Made by a program: the position numbers and the translations under genes
The notes under the pieces: generated by a model
What the model was told of the DNA's origin: nothing
Database searches by the model: none
Seen by the model: only the letters and a program-made list of their open reading frames with translations
Assembly: GCF_000590925.1 (NCBI RefSeq)
Contig: NZ_CP004372.1
Coordinates: 725,001-789,000 of the forward strand
DNA length: 64,000 nucleotides
Direction of reading: 5' to 3'
DNA from: Roseibacterium elongatum DSM 19469
GTDB taxonomy: Bacteria; Pseudomonadota; Alphaproteobacteria; Rhodobacterales; Rhodobacteraceae
Shown: positions 11,215 to 20,815 of the stretch, in pieces
Layout: each line of letters starts with the position of its first letter
Numbering within the stretch: position 1 is the first letter of the stretch

Positions 11215-12468
11215 ATGCCTGCCCTGTGCCGCGATTGCCTGACCACATTCGACACCGGCCCCCGGTGTCCGGCCTGTCGCAGCCCGCGCGTCACCGCCCA
11301 CCGCGAACTGTTCGACCTGTCCATCGCGCATATGGATTGCGATGCCTTCTATGCCTCGGTCGAGAAACGCGACAATCCGGATCTGCGCGACAAGCCCGTC
11401 ATCATCGGCGGCGGCAAACGCGGTGTGGTGTCCACCGCCTGCTACATCGCGCGGATCAAGGGCGTGCGTTCGGCCATGCCGATGTTCAAGGCGCTGCAAC
11501 TCTGCCCCGAGGCCGTCGTCGTCAAGGGCCGGATGGAGGTCTATTCCGAGGTCAGCCGCCAGATCCGCCAGATGATGGAGGATATGACACCGGCCATCGA
11601 ACCCCTGTCGCTGGACGAGGCATTTCTCGACCTGACCGGCACGGCGCGGCTCCATGGCAAACCCCCGGCGGTCCTGCTGGCCAATCTCGTCAAGCGCATG
11701 CAGACGGAACTGGGCATCACCGGCTCGGTCGGGCTCAGCCACAACAAGTTCCTGGCCAAACTGGCCTCGGATCTCGACAAGCCGCGCGGCTTTTCCGTGA
11801 TCGGGCGCGCCGAAACGCTCGATTTTCTCGAACCCAAGCCCGTCGGCGTGATCTGGGGCCTTGGCGATGCGGGCCAGCGCGCCCTGGCCGAGGCCGGCAT
11901 CCGCACCATCGCCGATCTGCGCCGGTGGGAGCGTGACGCGCTGGCAGACCGCTTCGGGTCACAGGGCCTGCGCCTCTATGACCTTGCGCGCGGCGCGGAT
12001 ACCCGCCGCGTGTCGCGCGACCGCGCGGTCAAAAGCATCTCGAACGAAACGACCTTTTCCGAGGACATCGCAGATGTCAGCCTGCTGGATGGCCATATCT
12101 GGCGCCTGTCCGAGAAACTGTCTGATCGCGCCAAGGCCAAGGGGCTGGCCGGGCGCACCGTCACGCTGAAACTCAAACGCAGCGATTTTCGCCTGCTGAC
12201 GCGGCGCGTCGGCCTGCCTGACGGCACCCAGACGGCCGATCGCATCTATCGCACCGCGCGGGGCCTGTTCGACCGGATGGACCACCCAAAGCCATATCGC
12301 CTGATCGGTGTCGGCATCTCCGACCTGATGCCCGCGGACAAGGCCGACCGCGAGGGCGATCTGCTCGACCCGCAAGAGGCCGCCCGCCGCGCGGCGGAAC
12401 GCGCCACCGACCAGATCCGCGCCCGCTTCGGTGCCGAGGCGATCCTCAAGGGGCGCGCGCTGCGCTGA
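11215..12468 (+). CDS. dinB: DNA polymerase IV (Y-family) with N-terminal zinc-ribbon-like extension
   Basis: Error-prone translesion polymerase of 417 residues. Catalytic motifs are intact: HMDCDAFYASVE (metal-binding Asp residues) and SLDEAFLDL (Asp-Glu pair). Palm, fingers, thumb (GVIWGLGDAGQRALAE helix-hairpin-helix) and little-finger regions follow in order. An N-terminal extension of about 35 residues carries two Cys-x2-Cys pairs (CRDC and CPAC, residues 5-8 and 20-23), suggesting a small zinc ribbon before the polymerase fold. No clear LexA box is visible upstream. Start at 11215 has weak ribosome-binding support. Confidence 0.95.
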   Translation: MPALCRDCLTTFDTGPRCPACRSPRVTAHRELFDLSIAHMDCDAFYASVEKRDNPDLRDKPVIIGGGKRGVVSTACYIARIKGVRSAMPMFKALQLCPEAVVVKGRMEVYSEVSRQIRQMMEDMTPAIEPLSLDEAFLDLTGTARLHGKPPAVLLANLVKRMQTELGITGSVGLSHNKFLAKLASDLDKPRGFSVIGRAETLDFLEPKPVGVIWGLGDAGQRALAEAGIRTIADLRRWERDALADRFGSQGLRLYDLARGADTRRVSRDRAVKSISNETTFSEDIADVSLLDGHIWRLSEKLSDRAKAKGLAGRTVTLKLKRSDFRLLTRRVGLPDGTQTADRIYRTARGLFDRMDHPKPYRLIGVGISDLMPADKADREGDLLDPQEAARRAAERATDQIRARFGAEAILKGRALR

Positions 12469-12483
12469 ACCGACCCGACCGGT

Positions 12484-13341
12484 CTATTCGGCCGCCAGCG
12501 GCATCCGTGCGGGTTCGGCCCCGATCACGCGGGCCAGAACGCCGGTGATCATCCGCTTGACCGCGTCGAAATTTCCGTTCGGGCGGACCATGCGTTCGTT
12601 CATGTAAAGGGCGCGGTCGATCTCTATCTGTACGGCATGCCAGCCCCGCGACGGACGCCCGTAGCGCTGCGTGACATAGGCCCCGGCAAACGGCGCGTTG
12701 CGGCTGACCACAAGGCCCGCATCGGTGAACCCGGCCTCCAGCGCATCCAGCAGATCGGGCCGGGCCGACGCCCCGAACCGATCGCCCAGAACAACCTCGG
12801 GTCGCCGGCGACCGGGCCGCGCCAGACCGTCCAGCGCCTCATGCGGCATCGAGTGAAAATCCAGCACGACAGCCGACCCGAACCGCGCGTGCGCCTCACG
12901 CATCAGGGTGTCGAGGCATTCATGATAGGGCTGCCAGATCGCGCTCAACCGGGCCTCGGCCTCGTCCAGCGACAGCTTGCCGCGATAGATCGCACGGCCA
13001 TTGGCCACCACCCGCGGGATCACGCCCAGGCCCGAGGTGATGCGCGGCGTCTGCACGATGCGCTTGACCCCGTCGATCACGGCCGGGTCCAACTCGTCGC
13101 GGCTGCGGTTCAGATCCAGATAGGCACGCGGATATTCGGCGGCCAGCAGCGGTGCGCCAAGCCGGGGGGCCTCGGCCACCAATTCGTCCATGAAGGCATC
13201 TTCCGACGACCGGATCCCCAGCTCGTCCAGCATCGAGGCGCGCAGGAAGGCCGGCGGATAATGCCGCCCCGAATGGGGCGAGGCCACGATGATCGGCGTC
13301 ACGGCCATGTCGGGCTGAAAAAGGCGATAGGGCGGGTGCAT
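12484..13341 (-). CDS. N-formylglutamate amidohydrolase family protein
   Basis: A 285-residue hydrolase of the FGase (HutG-like) family, which cleaves N-formylglutamate to glutamate and formate, or acts on related N-acyl amino acids. Recognisable segments are IIVASPHSGRHYP near the N-terminus and VLDFHSMPHEA in the middle, with conserved His and Asp residues expected to bind zinc. Start at 13341 follows GAGGAA. No other histidine-utilisation genes are nearby, so a role in Hut catabolism cannot be assumed. Confidence 0.9.
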   Translation of the reverse strand: MHPPYRLFQPDMAVTPIIVASPHSGRHYPPAFLRASMLDELGIRSSEDAFMDELVAEAPRLGAPLLAAEYPRAYLDLNRSRDELDPAVIDGVKRIVQTPRITSGLGVIPRVVANGRAIYRGKLSLDEAEARLSAIWQPYHECLDTLMREAHARFGSAVVLDFHSMPHEALDGLARPGRRRPEVVLGDRFGASARPDLLDALEAGFTDAGLVVSRNAPFAGAYVTQRYGRPSRGWHAVQIEIDRALYMNERMVRPNGNFDAVKRMITGVLARVIGAEPARMPLAAE

Positions 13342-13509
13342 CCGGGTTCCTCGCGGCTCTTGACGCGATACCATATAGCGACGTTTCAAGGGATGCCAAA
13401 AGCCCTTGAACCCCGTTTCGACTCCTTTTATAGACCGCTCACCCACGCGGCGCGCAGCGACTTGGGGAACGGGGTTTGCCCTGTCCTCGGTCCAGATGCC
13501 AGGGGGAAC

Positions 13510-13584
<75 letters not shown>

Positions 13585-13682
13585 TTTTCCGCTTCCTGTC
13601 GAAAGGGGGCGGGGTTCGCCGGCCCCGCAGGGGGTCAAGGATTTCAAGGCGCATCGCCGCGCCGCGACGAAGGAGAGGACTG

Positions 13683-13808
13683 ATGAAGGTCAAGAACTCG
13701 CTCCGCTCGCTCAAGCAGCGCCACCGCGATTGCCGCGTCGTGCGCCGCAAGGGCCGGGTTTATGTGATCAACAAGACCCAGCGCCGGTTCAAGGCCCGCC
13801 AGGGCTGA
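13683..13808 (+). CDS. rpmJ: 50S ribosomal protein L36, zinc-free (type B) form
   Basis: A 41-residue basic ribosomal protein starting [11 protein letters not shown] and ending RRFKARQG. Only one cysteine is present, so the zinc-binding Cys set of type A L36 is absent, and the length matches the C-minus form found as the sole L36 in many alphaproteobacteria. A perfect GAAGGAGAGG site lies 5-12 nt upstream, and a strong terminator follows. Confidence 0.96.
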   Translation: MKVKNSLRSLKQRHRDCRVVRRKGRVYVINKTQRRFKARQG

Positions 13809-13828
13809 GATACCGACCGGATCACATG

Positions 13829-13858
13829 AAAAAGGCCGCCCGTTTGGGCGGCCTTTTT
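13829..13858 (+). terminator. Rho-independent terminator of rpmJ
   Basis: AAAAAGGCCGCC (13829-13840) pairs with GGCGGCCTTTTT (13847-13858) across a 6-nt loop. The symmetric A/T flanks could also terminate the leftward gene that stops at 13887. Confidence 0.92.
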
Positions 13859-13886
13859 CTTTTGTGCGGCGCACGAAACCCCGGGG

Positions 13887-15527
13887 TCAGCGCAGGATGC
13901 CCCCGATCGACTCGGCCAGCAGGCGCACGACCAGCACCTGATCGAGATATCCCGTTTCCCGCAGCCCACGCGCCCGCTGATAGCGCCGGATCGCGGCTCG
14001 CGTCTGCGCATCGAACCGGCCATCGACCCGGCCGGGCTCCAGCCCAAGCCGTTGCAGGCGCTGCTCGATCAGCGAGCGTGTCACGGGTTGCAGATTCAAC
14101 GCGGCTTCCTGCGCCTCGAGACGCGCGCGGTCCTGCGCGCTCAGGCCGCTTTCCAGCTCGTCGATGCGATTGCGGGCGATATCGGCGCGCCGGCCATTCG
14201 GAAAATTCTGCAGATAGGCGCGATAGGCCGACACGGTGTCGCGCTGCTGCGTCAGGCGCCAGGCCGCATCCTCGTCAACCTGCAGGATGGATTGCAACCG
14301 ACTGCGGGCCTCGTCGGCGAAAAGCCCCTCGGGATAACGGTCGAGATAGCGGCGCAACCCCTCCACGGTCTGCCCCTGCCCCGTGGCCTGCCAAAAGGCG
14401 CGATCGGCGCGTTCCTCGGCCGCGCGGCGTTCACGCTCCTCCTCGGCCAGGGCGGCCTCGCGCGCCCGGCCCTGCGCGCGCAGTGCGGCCAGTTGCGGCG
14501 CATCGAGATACCCGGTGACGGCCACGTTTTGCGCCCCTTGCCACGCGCGAATGGCCGTGCGCGTGCCGGTGCCGAAAATCCCGTCCACGCCGCGCGTGTC
14601 ATATCCCAGGATCGTCAGGTGACGCTGCACCTGCCGCCGCCCGTCCCGGTCGAGGCCCAGGGCCTCTTCGGCGGCTTGCGCGATCTCTTCGGGGGTCGGC
14701 TGGGGCGCTTCGGCCCTGAGACGCGCCAGATCGGCAAAGGCCCCGTCCGGATAGCGTTGCAGATAGGCCCGGTAGGCCGCCGGCGTGTCCAGTTCCTGCG
14801 CGGCCTCCCATAGGGCGGTCTCGTCAGGGGACGGCTGCGGCGTGGGCTGCGGGCGCGGCGGGCGGTCGTCGCTGGCCGGCGCGTCATCGAGGAACGGGAC
14901 CGCGCCTGAAACGAACCCCGCGACCTGCAAACCGCGCGCGCGCCGCAATGCGGCGGCAAGGTCCACGCCGGGGCGCAGGACACCGTCCTGCATCAGATCG
15001 ACCAGCTCGCGCGTCGCGCCGCGGATCACCGTCACCCCCTGCGGCGGGGCCAAGACCCCGACACCCCTGTTCAGACCGCGGCCAAGGGGCATCCGGCGTT
15101 CCTCGACCCCCAACAGCACAAGGGCCCGTCCGGGCGCCGAGGCCGCCACCTGCTGCAGGATCGACAGCGGCAGGCCCACGCCAGACACCTCGGCCAAATC
15201 GGGGGCATTGGCCTCGCGCCCCAAAAGCCAAGTCTCGCCGCCACCGGTCGCAAAATGCCCGGTCGCGGCGATCACCACGCGCGTGTCTTCCTCGGCCTCG
15301 AGCAGGCGCGACAGACCCGCGCGCAACTCCTCGGCGGTGCCATTGCCCACGCTGATGACGTCGAACCCGGCCCCGCGCAACTGACCCTCCAGGCGCGACA
15401 TCACCCGCGTCTCGCGCAGGTTCTGGGCGTTGTCGTAACGGGCACTGGCGATCAGCAGCGCCGTATCGGCGGCCACCGGCCCCGGCAGGCTCAGCAACAG
15501 GGCAAGGGCGAAAGGTCGGGCACGCAT
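13887..15527 (-). CDS. Exported caspase-like protein with two peptidoglycan-binding domains
   Basis: A 546-residue secreted protein. A signal peptide (MRARPFALALLLSLPGPVAA) leads into a caspase-fold-like domain (about 20-210) with ALLIASARYDN and VVIAATGHFATGGG. The catalytic His appears to be in TGHFATGG, but a clear catalytic Cys is not visible, so the domain may be inactive. A proline-rich linker follows, then short helical repeats of the type AYLQRYPDGAFADLARL (three copies) and two peptidoglycan-binding modules (around VDGIFGTGTRTAIR and VDGRFDAQTRAAIRRYQ). It probably acts at the cell wall. The start at 15527 is supported by GGAGAG. Confidence 0.78.
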   Translation of the reverse strand: MRARPFALALLLSLPGPVAADTALLIASARYDNAQNLRETRVMSRLEGQLRGAGFDVISVGNGTAEELRAGLSRLLEAEEDTRVVIAATGHFATGGGETWLLGREANAPDLAEVSGVGLPLSILQQVAASAPGRALVLLGVEERRMPLGRGLNRGVGVLAPPQGVTVIRGATRELVDLMQDGVLRPGVDLAAALRRARGLQVAGFVSGAVPFLDDAPASDDRPPRPQPTPQPSPDETALWEAAQELDTPAAYRAYLQRYPDGAFADLARLRAEAPQPTPEEIAQAAEEALGLDRDGRRQVQRHLTILGYDTRGVDGIFGTGTRTAIRAWQGAQNVAVTGYLDAPQLAALRAQGRAREAALAEEERERRAAEERADRAFWQATGQGQTVEGLRRYLDRYPEGLFADEARSRLQSILQVDEDAAWRLTQQRDTVSAYRAYLQNFPNGRRADIARNRIDELESGLSAQDRARLEAQEAALNLQPVTRSLIEQRLQRLGLEPGRVDGRFDAQTRAAIRRYQRARGLRETGYLDQVLVVRLLAESIGGILR

Positions 15528-15626
15528 GCGGCATCTCTCCGGCAAGGGAATCAGTGCCATGACCCTAGCATGCCGGGTCGGTGTTACCCGATGACAGCGA
15601 CCTGCCGCCGGATAACACGCGCCGGA

Positions 15627-16859
15627 TCAGTCGTAGCTGCGCTGATCGTCGATCACCTTGCCGTCGTTCGGCAGGCTGCCCGGCGCCATGACCTCGACCC
15701 TGCCCTTCAGCTTCAGGCAGGCGACGACGCTGTCGGCGTAGCGCTCGGGCGCTGTGCCCTCAACCTCGACCTGCACGGTCATCGCATCCATCTCGCCCTC
15801 TCGCGTGGCCACGACGCGGGCGCGGACCACCTCGGGGTGGCGGGCCACGAACTCGGCCACCTGTTCGGGGCGCACGAACATGCCCTTGATCTTGGTGGTC
15901 TGATCGGCCCGGCCCATCCAGCCCTTGATCCGCATGTTGGTGCGGCCGCAGGGGCTGACCCCGGACAGGACGGCCGACAGATCACCGGTCGCAAAGCGGA
16001 TCAGCGGGTAATCGGGGTTCAACGTCGTGACCACGACTTCGCCCACCTCGCCCTCGGCCACCGGGTCGCCCGTGCCGGGGCGCACGATCTCGACGATCAC
16101 GCCCTCGTCCACGATCATGCCGTCCATGGCGGGGGACTCGTAGGCGATATTGCCCAGATCGGCGGTGGCATAGTTCTGCAGACAGCGAATGCCGCGATCC
16201 GCGTATTCCTGGCGCAGGCTTGGGAACAACGCGCCGCCGCCCACGGCGGCCTTGGTGATGCCCAAGCTCACGCCCATTTCGTCGGCCTTGTCCAGGATCA
16301 CCTTCAGGTAATCGGGCGTGCCCGCATAGGCGGTCGATCCAACATCGGCGGCCGCGCGCACCTGCAACTCCGTCTGGCCGACGCCCGCGGGCAGCACGGC
16401 CGCCCCGACGGCGCGCGCCCCGGATTCGAAGATCATGCCAGCCGGCGTCAGGTGATACCCGAAACAGTTCTGCACGATATCGCCGGCCCCGATACCCACC
16501 GCATGCAGGAACCGCCCGATGCGCCACCAGTCGGCGCTGACATCGCCGGGCTCGTAGATCGGCCCCGGCGACTGGAAGATATGGGCGAACCCGCTGGCCG
16601 GTCTCGTCGTGAACCCGCCGAAAGGGCTGGCGGCAGCCTGCGCGCGGCCCAGTTCCGATTTCCGCAGCACCGGCAAAGCCGCCAGCACCGCCCGGTCGGT
16701 GATCGCACCCGCGTCCACACCAGCAAAGCTGTCGCCATATCCCGGCAGGGCCTGGGCGCGCGCCACCTGCTCTGGCAGATCGCGGGCGATATCGGCCTCG
16801 CGGGCCTCGGCGCTGCGGGTCTCGAGCGCGTCGAAATGGGGTTGGTCTTGATCCAGCAT
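15627..16859 (-). CDS. Phenylacetate-CoA ligase-like AMP-forming acyl-CoA synthetase
   Basis: A 410-residue adenylate-forming ligase of the PaaK family, which makes acyl- or aryl-CoA from a carboxylate, ATP and CoA. Landmarks are TTRPASGFAHIFQSPG, the adenylation loop NYATADLGNIAYES and the C-terminal hinge GRADQTTKIKGMFVRPEQV. It is the last gene of the Liv operon, and its ATG overlaps the livF stop (TGATG). A GTG at 16871 is possible but lacks a suitable ribosome binding site. The substrate is unknown; coupling to a Liv importer suggests that it activates the imported acid or a downstream product. Confidence 0.88.
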   Translation of the reverse strand: MLDQDQPHFDALETRSAEAREADIARDLPEQVARAQALPGYGDSFAGVDAGAITDRAVLAALPVLRKSELGRAQAAASPFGGFTTRPASGFAHIFQSPGPIYEPGDVSADWWRIGRFLHAVGIGAGDIVQNCFGYHLTPAGMIFESGARAVGAAVLPAGVGQTELQVRAAADVGSTAYAGTPDYLKVILDKADEMGVSLGITKAAVGGGALFPSLRQEYADRGIRCLQNYATADLGNIAYESPAMDGMIVDEGVIVEIVRPGTGDPVAEGEVGEVVVTTLNPDYPLIRFATGDLSAVLSGVSPCGRTNMRIKGWMGRADQTTKIKGMFVRPEQVAEFVARHPEVVRARVVATREGEMDAMTVQVEVEGTAPERYADSVVACLKLKGRVEVMAPGSLPNDGKVIDDQRSYD

Positions 16860-17719
16860 CAGCTCAGCCACCTCTTACGGCGACGGTAGCTTCGGACATC
16901 GCGAAAGCTCTTGCGCCCCTCGTCACTCATCCCGAGGTAGAATTCCTTCACGTCGGGGTTTTCCCTCAGGTCCCGCGCCGGCCCGTCCATCACCACACGT
17001 CCCGATTCCAGGATGTAGCCGTAATGGGCAAAGCGCAGCGCCACATTCGTGTTCTGCTCGGCCAGCAGGAAGGTCACGCCCTGTTCCTCGTTCAGGCGTT
17101 TCACGATGCCAAAGATCTGTTCCACCAATTGCGGCGCCAGACCCATCGACGGCTCGTCCAGCAGGATGGTCTCGGGCCGGCTCATCAGGGCACGCCCGAT
17201 GGCGCACATCTGCTGTTCCCCGCCCGAGGTATAGCCCGCCTGACTGCGGCGGCGTTCCTTCAGGCGCGGGAAATACTCGTAGACCATGTCGAGATCGGCA
17301 TCGACCGCGCCGCGCCCGTCCTTGCGGGTATAGGCGCCGGTCAGCAGGTTTTCCTCGACCGTCAGGTGTTCGAAACAGTGGCGGCCTTCCATCACCTGGA
17401 TCACGCCGCGATCCACCAGATCCGAGGGCGACAGGTTCGCGACACCTTCGCCGCGATACTGGATGCTGCCCTTGGTCACCTCGCCGCGTTCGGAATGCAG
17501 CAGGTTGGAAATGGCCTTGAGCGTCGTGGTCTTGCCAGCGCCGTTGCCCCCCAACAGGGCGGTGATCCCGCCCTTGGGCACCTTCAGGCTGACCCCCTTC
17601 AGCACAAGGATCACGTGATTGTAGATCACCTCGATATTGTTGACTTCCAGCAGGTCCTCGGCCTCGGCCAGTTCCGGCGCATGCCCGTCGCCATGCACTT
17701 CTGTCGGCTGATCCAGCAT
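16859..17719 (-). CDS. livF: Branched-chain amino acid type ABC transporter ATPase LivF
   Basis: One of the two cytoplasmic ATPases of a HAAT-family importer. The 286-residue protein has Walker A GGNGAGKT, ABC signature TSGGEQQM and Walker B ILLDEPSMGLAP. It has an N-terminal extension of about 20 acidic residues and a basic C-terminal tail. GAGG lies 9 nt before the start. The next gene begins inside its stop codon. With LivG, LivH, LivM and the binding protein it forms a complete importer. Confidence 0.93.
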   Translation of the reverse strand: MLDQPTEVHGDGHAPELAEAEDLLEVNNIEVIYNHVILVLKGVSLKVPKGGITALLGGNGAGKTTTLKAISNLLHSERGEVTKGSIQYRGEGVANLSPSDLVDRGVIQVMEGRHCFEHLTVEENLLTGAYTRKDGRGAVDADLDMVYEYFPRLKERRRSQAGYTSGGEQQMCAIGRALMSRPETILLDEPSMGLAPQLVEQIFGIVKRLNEEQGVTFLLAEQNTNVALRFAHYGYILESGRVVMDGPARDLRENPDVKEFYLGMSDEGRKSFRDVRSYRRRKRWLS

Positions 17720-17844
17720 CTCGGCAATCCTCGGTTTGGCTTTGCGCGGTCCGCGCCCGACTGGGCGGTCTCGCGTCTTTGGTTGTCCTGAAATCTGCGG
17801 TCCGGCGGCAGCAGGGTCGCGCCGCCGCCGGATGCGGTGTCAGA

Positions 17845-19122
17845 TCAGCTGTCCTGACAGCGCAGCGTGATGTTGTTTTCCTCGGCGTATTGGGCCGAAT
17901 CTTCCATCACCAGCGGCGTGATGACGCTGTCGTCGGGCGCGACGAAGTCGGTCAGGGTGACCCACTCGCTGCCGTTCCACTGCTGCAGCGTCGCCATGCC
18001 CGACCCGCCGTGATCGGCACAGCTGACCGAGAACTCGGGGCCGATCATCGGCATGCCAAGCTCTTCCATGCGGGTGTTGGTCATCTCCAGCGCTTCCATC
18101 CCGTCGCGCATCATCGACGCGTCGATATCGGCGACACCGTGGATGTCCTGCGCGGTGCGGGCGGCCTCGGCGGCCAGCATCGCGGCATACATGCCACGGG
18201 TATAGAGCACGTTGCCCAGGTTGGTGCCGTCACCGGCGGCAAGCCCCGCGTCAATCACGTGTTCCTGGATCTCGGCGAAGATCGGCATGTCACCCAGCGT
18301 GTTCATGTTCAGCGCGCGATAGCCGGCCGCCGCTTCGCCGGCCTGTTCGACATCGTGGTCCGCACCGGCCCACCAGTTGCCGATGAAGTTCTCCATCGGG
18401 TACCGGATGTTGATGGCTTCCTGGATGGCGACCTGGTTCATCACGCCCCAGCCCCACATGATGACGTAGTCCGGGCGCTCGCGGCGGATCGACAGCCACT
18501 GGTTGCCCTGCTCCTGACCGGGGTGGTCCACGGCCAGCTGGGTCAGTTCGAACCCATGCTGTTCCGACAGGATCTCGAGCGTGCGGATCGGCTCACGGCC
18601 ATAGGCCGAGTTGTGGTAGAGCAGCGTGATGGTCTGGCCGCTCAGATCGCCGTCGTTTTCCTCGAGCAGGTTGTTGATGATCACCGACGCCGCGTCCCAG
18701 TAGTTCGCGGGGTAGTTGAACACGTGGCTGAACACCTCGCCGTTCGCGGCCGAGGTGCGGCCATAGCCCATCGTGTGCAGCGGGATGCCATCGGCGGTGG
18801 CGCGCGGGATCAGCTGGTAGGTGATGCCGGTCGACAGCGGCTGATAGACAAGCGCGCCCTCGCCCTTGGTCGATTCGTAGCATTCCACGCCGCGCTCGGT
18901 GTTATAGGCGGTTTCGCATTCGATCACGCGAGTCATCACGCCGCCGATGCCGTCGTCACGTTCGTTGAGCAGGGTGAAATAATCCTGGTAGCCGTCCGAG
19001 AACGGGATACCGCCCGCCGCATAGGCGCCGGTCCGGTAGCTGAGGTCGGGGAACACCAGGTCCGCCAGCGCCGGGCTTGCGGCCATGGTGCCCGCGGCAA
19101 CCATCGTCATCAGTGTCTTCAT
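17845..19122 (-). CDS. livK: Periplasmic substrate-binding protein of the Liv-type ABC transporter
   Basis: A 425-residue periplasmic binding protein with a Sec signal (MKTLMTMVAAGTMAASPALA). The fold is the type I periplasmic binding protein: LSYRTGAYAAGGIPFSDGYQDY marks the first lobe, and TLLYHNSAYGREPI and PDYVIMWGWGVMNQ mark the lobe crossovers. Aromatic-rich pocket segments (NYWDAA, WWAGADHD) differ from classical leucine-binding proteins, so the ligand may be an aromatic or other carboxylate. This is inference. GGGAGG lies 8-10 nt before the ATG. Confidence 0.88.
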   Translation of the reverse strand: MKTLMTMVAAGTMAASPALADLVFPDLSYRTGAYAAGGIPFSDGYQDYFTLLNERDDGIGGVMTRVIECETAYNTERGVECYESTKGEGALVYQPLSTGITYQLIPRATADGIPLHTMGYGRTSAANGEVFSHVFNYPANYWDAASVIINNLLEENDGDLSGQTITLLYHNSAYGREPIRTLEILSEQHGFELTQLAVDHPGQEQGNQWLSIRRERPDYVIMWGWGVMNQVAIQEAINIRYPMENFIGNWWAGADHDVEQAGEAAAGYRALNMNTLGDMPIFAEIQEHVIDAGLAAGDGTNLGNVLYTRGMYAAMLAAEAARTAQDIHGVADIDASMMRDGMEALEMTNTRMEELGMPMIGPEFSVSCADHGGSGMATLQQWNGSEWVTLTDFVAPDDSVITPLVMEDSAQYAEENNITLRCQDS

Positions 19123-19241
19123 CGGGGTAGTCCTCCCTTGGGTTTATCCGATTTTTTTCATCCGTCCCGGTTGGCCCCGGGTTTCTCTGTGATTGCGCCG
19201 CCGCGCCTCCTCGCGCGGCGGAAATCCGGTGCGCCCGCTTA

Positions 19242-20318
19242 TCAGTGCGGGAAGGGCCAAAGCCGCAGCTTTTCCTTCATCAGCGCCCAGAGACGGGCCA
19301 GCCCGTGCGGCTCGACGATCAGGAAGAACATGATCAACCCGCCCACGATCACGAACTGGAAATGCGCCGAGATCGCGGTGTCGAAGCCCAGCGTGTCCAC
19401 CAGCAAAAGCTTCAGAACCACCGGCAACAGCACCATGAAGGCCGCCCCGGCAAAACTGCCGAACATCGACCCCAGCCCCCCGATGATGATCATGAAGAGC
19501 ACGAGGAACGATTTCTGGATGCCGTAGGCCTCGCCCACCTCGACCGCGCCGAGATAGACAGTGAACAGCAACGCGCCGGAGATCCCGACATAGAACGAAC
19601 TGACCGCAAAGGCCGACAGCTTCGCCCTGAGCGGGTTCACCCCGATGATTTCGGCCGCGATATCCATGTCGCGGATCGCCATCCACTGCCGCCCGAGGCT
19701 GCCGCGCGTCAGGTTCCGCGCCACCCAGGCCAGCACGAACAGGAACAGGAAGCAGAAGACATAGTTCACCCAGGCCTCGGCGTTGGGGCCGGTCACCGGC
19801 TGGCCGAACATGAACCGCTCGGGCGCGTTGATCTGCCCCGAGGCCGAGTAGTTGTAGAACCACGGCACCTTGTTGAACACCCACACCAGAAAGAACTGTG
19901 CGGCCAGCGTCGCCACCGCCAGGTAGAATCCCTTGATGCGCAGAGACGGCAGGCCGAACATCACGCCCACGATGGCAGTCATGACCCCCGACAACAGCGT
20001 GACCGTGACCATGTCCATCCAGGGAAAGGCCGTCATCAGCTTGTACGAGGTATAGGCCCCCACCGCCATGAACCCGCCGGTGCCCAGCGAGACCTGCCCG
20101 CAATAGCCCGTCAGGATGTTCAGGCCGATGGCCGCGATCGCATAGATCAGGAACGGCAGCAGGATGGCGTTGGCCCAGTAGTCGTTCACGAGGAACGGCA
20201 CCACGCCCAGACCGACGATCAGGGCCAGGTAGTATCCCCAGCGATCGAACTTGATCGGGAAGGTCTGGTTGTCGGCAGTGTAGGACGTCTTGAAATCGCC
20301 CGCTTCACGGTAGAACAT
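19242..20318 (-). CDS. livM: Liv-type ABC transporter permease LivM
   Basis: A 358-residue inner-membrane permease with many hydrophobic helices and the typical LivM segment GYCGQVSLGTGGFMAVGAYT near residue 70. The cytoplasmic EAA-like loop (RDMDIAAEIIGVNPLRAKLSAF) couples to the ATPases. The start at 20318 is preferred because GGGAGGG lies 5 nt upstream; an in-frame start further out at 20354 has none. It sits between a small membrane protein gene and livK. Confidence 0.93.
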   Translation of the reverse strand: MFYREAGDFKTSYTADNQTFPIKFDRWGYYLALIVGLGVVPFLVNDYWANAILLPFLIYAIAAIGLNILTGYCGQVSLGTGGFMAVGAYTSYKLMTAFPWMDMVTVTLLSGVMTAIVGVMFGLPSLRIKGFYLAVATLAAQFFLVWVFNKVPWFYNYSASGQINAPERFMFGQPVTGPNAEAWVNYVFCFLFLFVLAWVARNLTRGSLGRQWMAIRDMDIAAEIIGVNPLRAKLSAFAVSSFYVGISGALLFTVYLGAVEVGEAYGIQKSFLVLFMIIIGGLGSMFGSFAGAAFMVLLPVVLKLLLVDTLGFDTAISAHFQFVIVGGLIMFFLIVEPHGLARLWALMKEKLRLWPFPH

Positions 20319-20423
20319 GCATCCCTCCCCGGATTTTCGCATGCGAACAGGCATCGCGGCGCGTCAAACGCCCCGGTGCCATTCGGATTGTCTGTTGTGT
20401 GGACCCGGCCGCGATGCGCGGGG

Positions 20424-20669
20424 TCAGCGGCACTCCACCCGGCGCCGGCCGTAAATGCCGACCGCCAGTCCGATGAGGCAAAGCACCGGCATGCTCCAAT
20501 GCACGCCCGCTCCGCCGACCAGACCCGAGACGGTGAACAGCGCGCTCACCCAGAAGATGGCAAAGCCCACCGTCGTCAGGATCGCGCAGAGCTTCAGCCC
20601 CGCAGACGACGCCCCCCTCGCATAGTCTGGCTTGCCGATATTCGGCTGCTGGATCTCGTCCAATGCCAT
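20424..20669 (-). CDS. Small two-helix membrane protein of the Liv operon
   Basis: An 81-residue hypothetical protein. It has a soluble N-terminus (MALDEIQQPNIGKPDYARG) and two hydrophobic segments (about residues 27-49 and 57-74), ending in a basic cluster. GGGAGGAAG precedes the ATG by 8 nt. It is embedded between livH and livM, so it is probably co-expressed and may associate with the permease pair. No named family is recognised. Confidence 0.75.
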   Translation of the reverse strand: MALDEIQQPNIGKPDYARGASSAGLKLCAILTTVGFAIFWVSALFTVSGLVGGAGVHWSMPVLCLIGLAVGIYGRRRVECR

Positions 20670-20815
20670 GGCACGTCTTCCTCCCGAAAACGCCGCGGCT
20701 GATCCCATCCTGATCGGCCCGCGGCCCCTGTCCTGCGCCAAATCGCGCCGTGACAGACTGCCGCGAAAGATCGCGCGCGTCAGCAGTTATTTTGACAAAT
20801 TGCCGCATCACGCGT

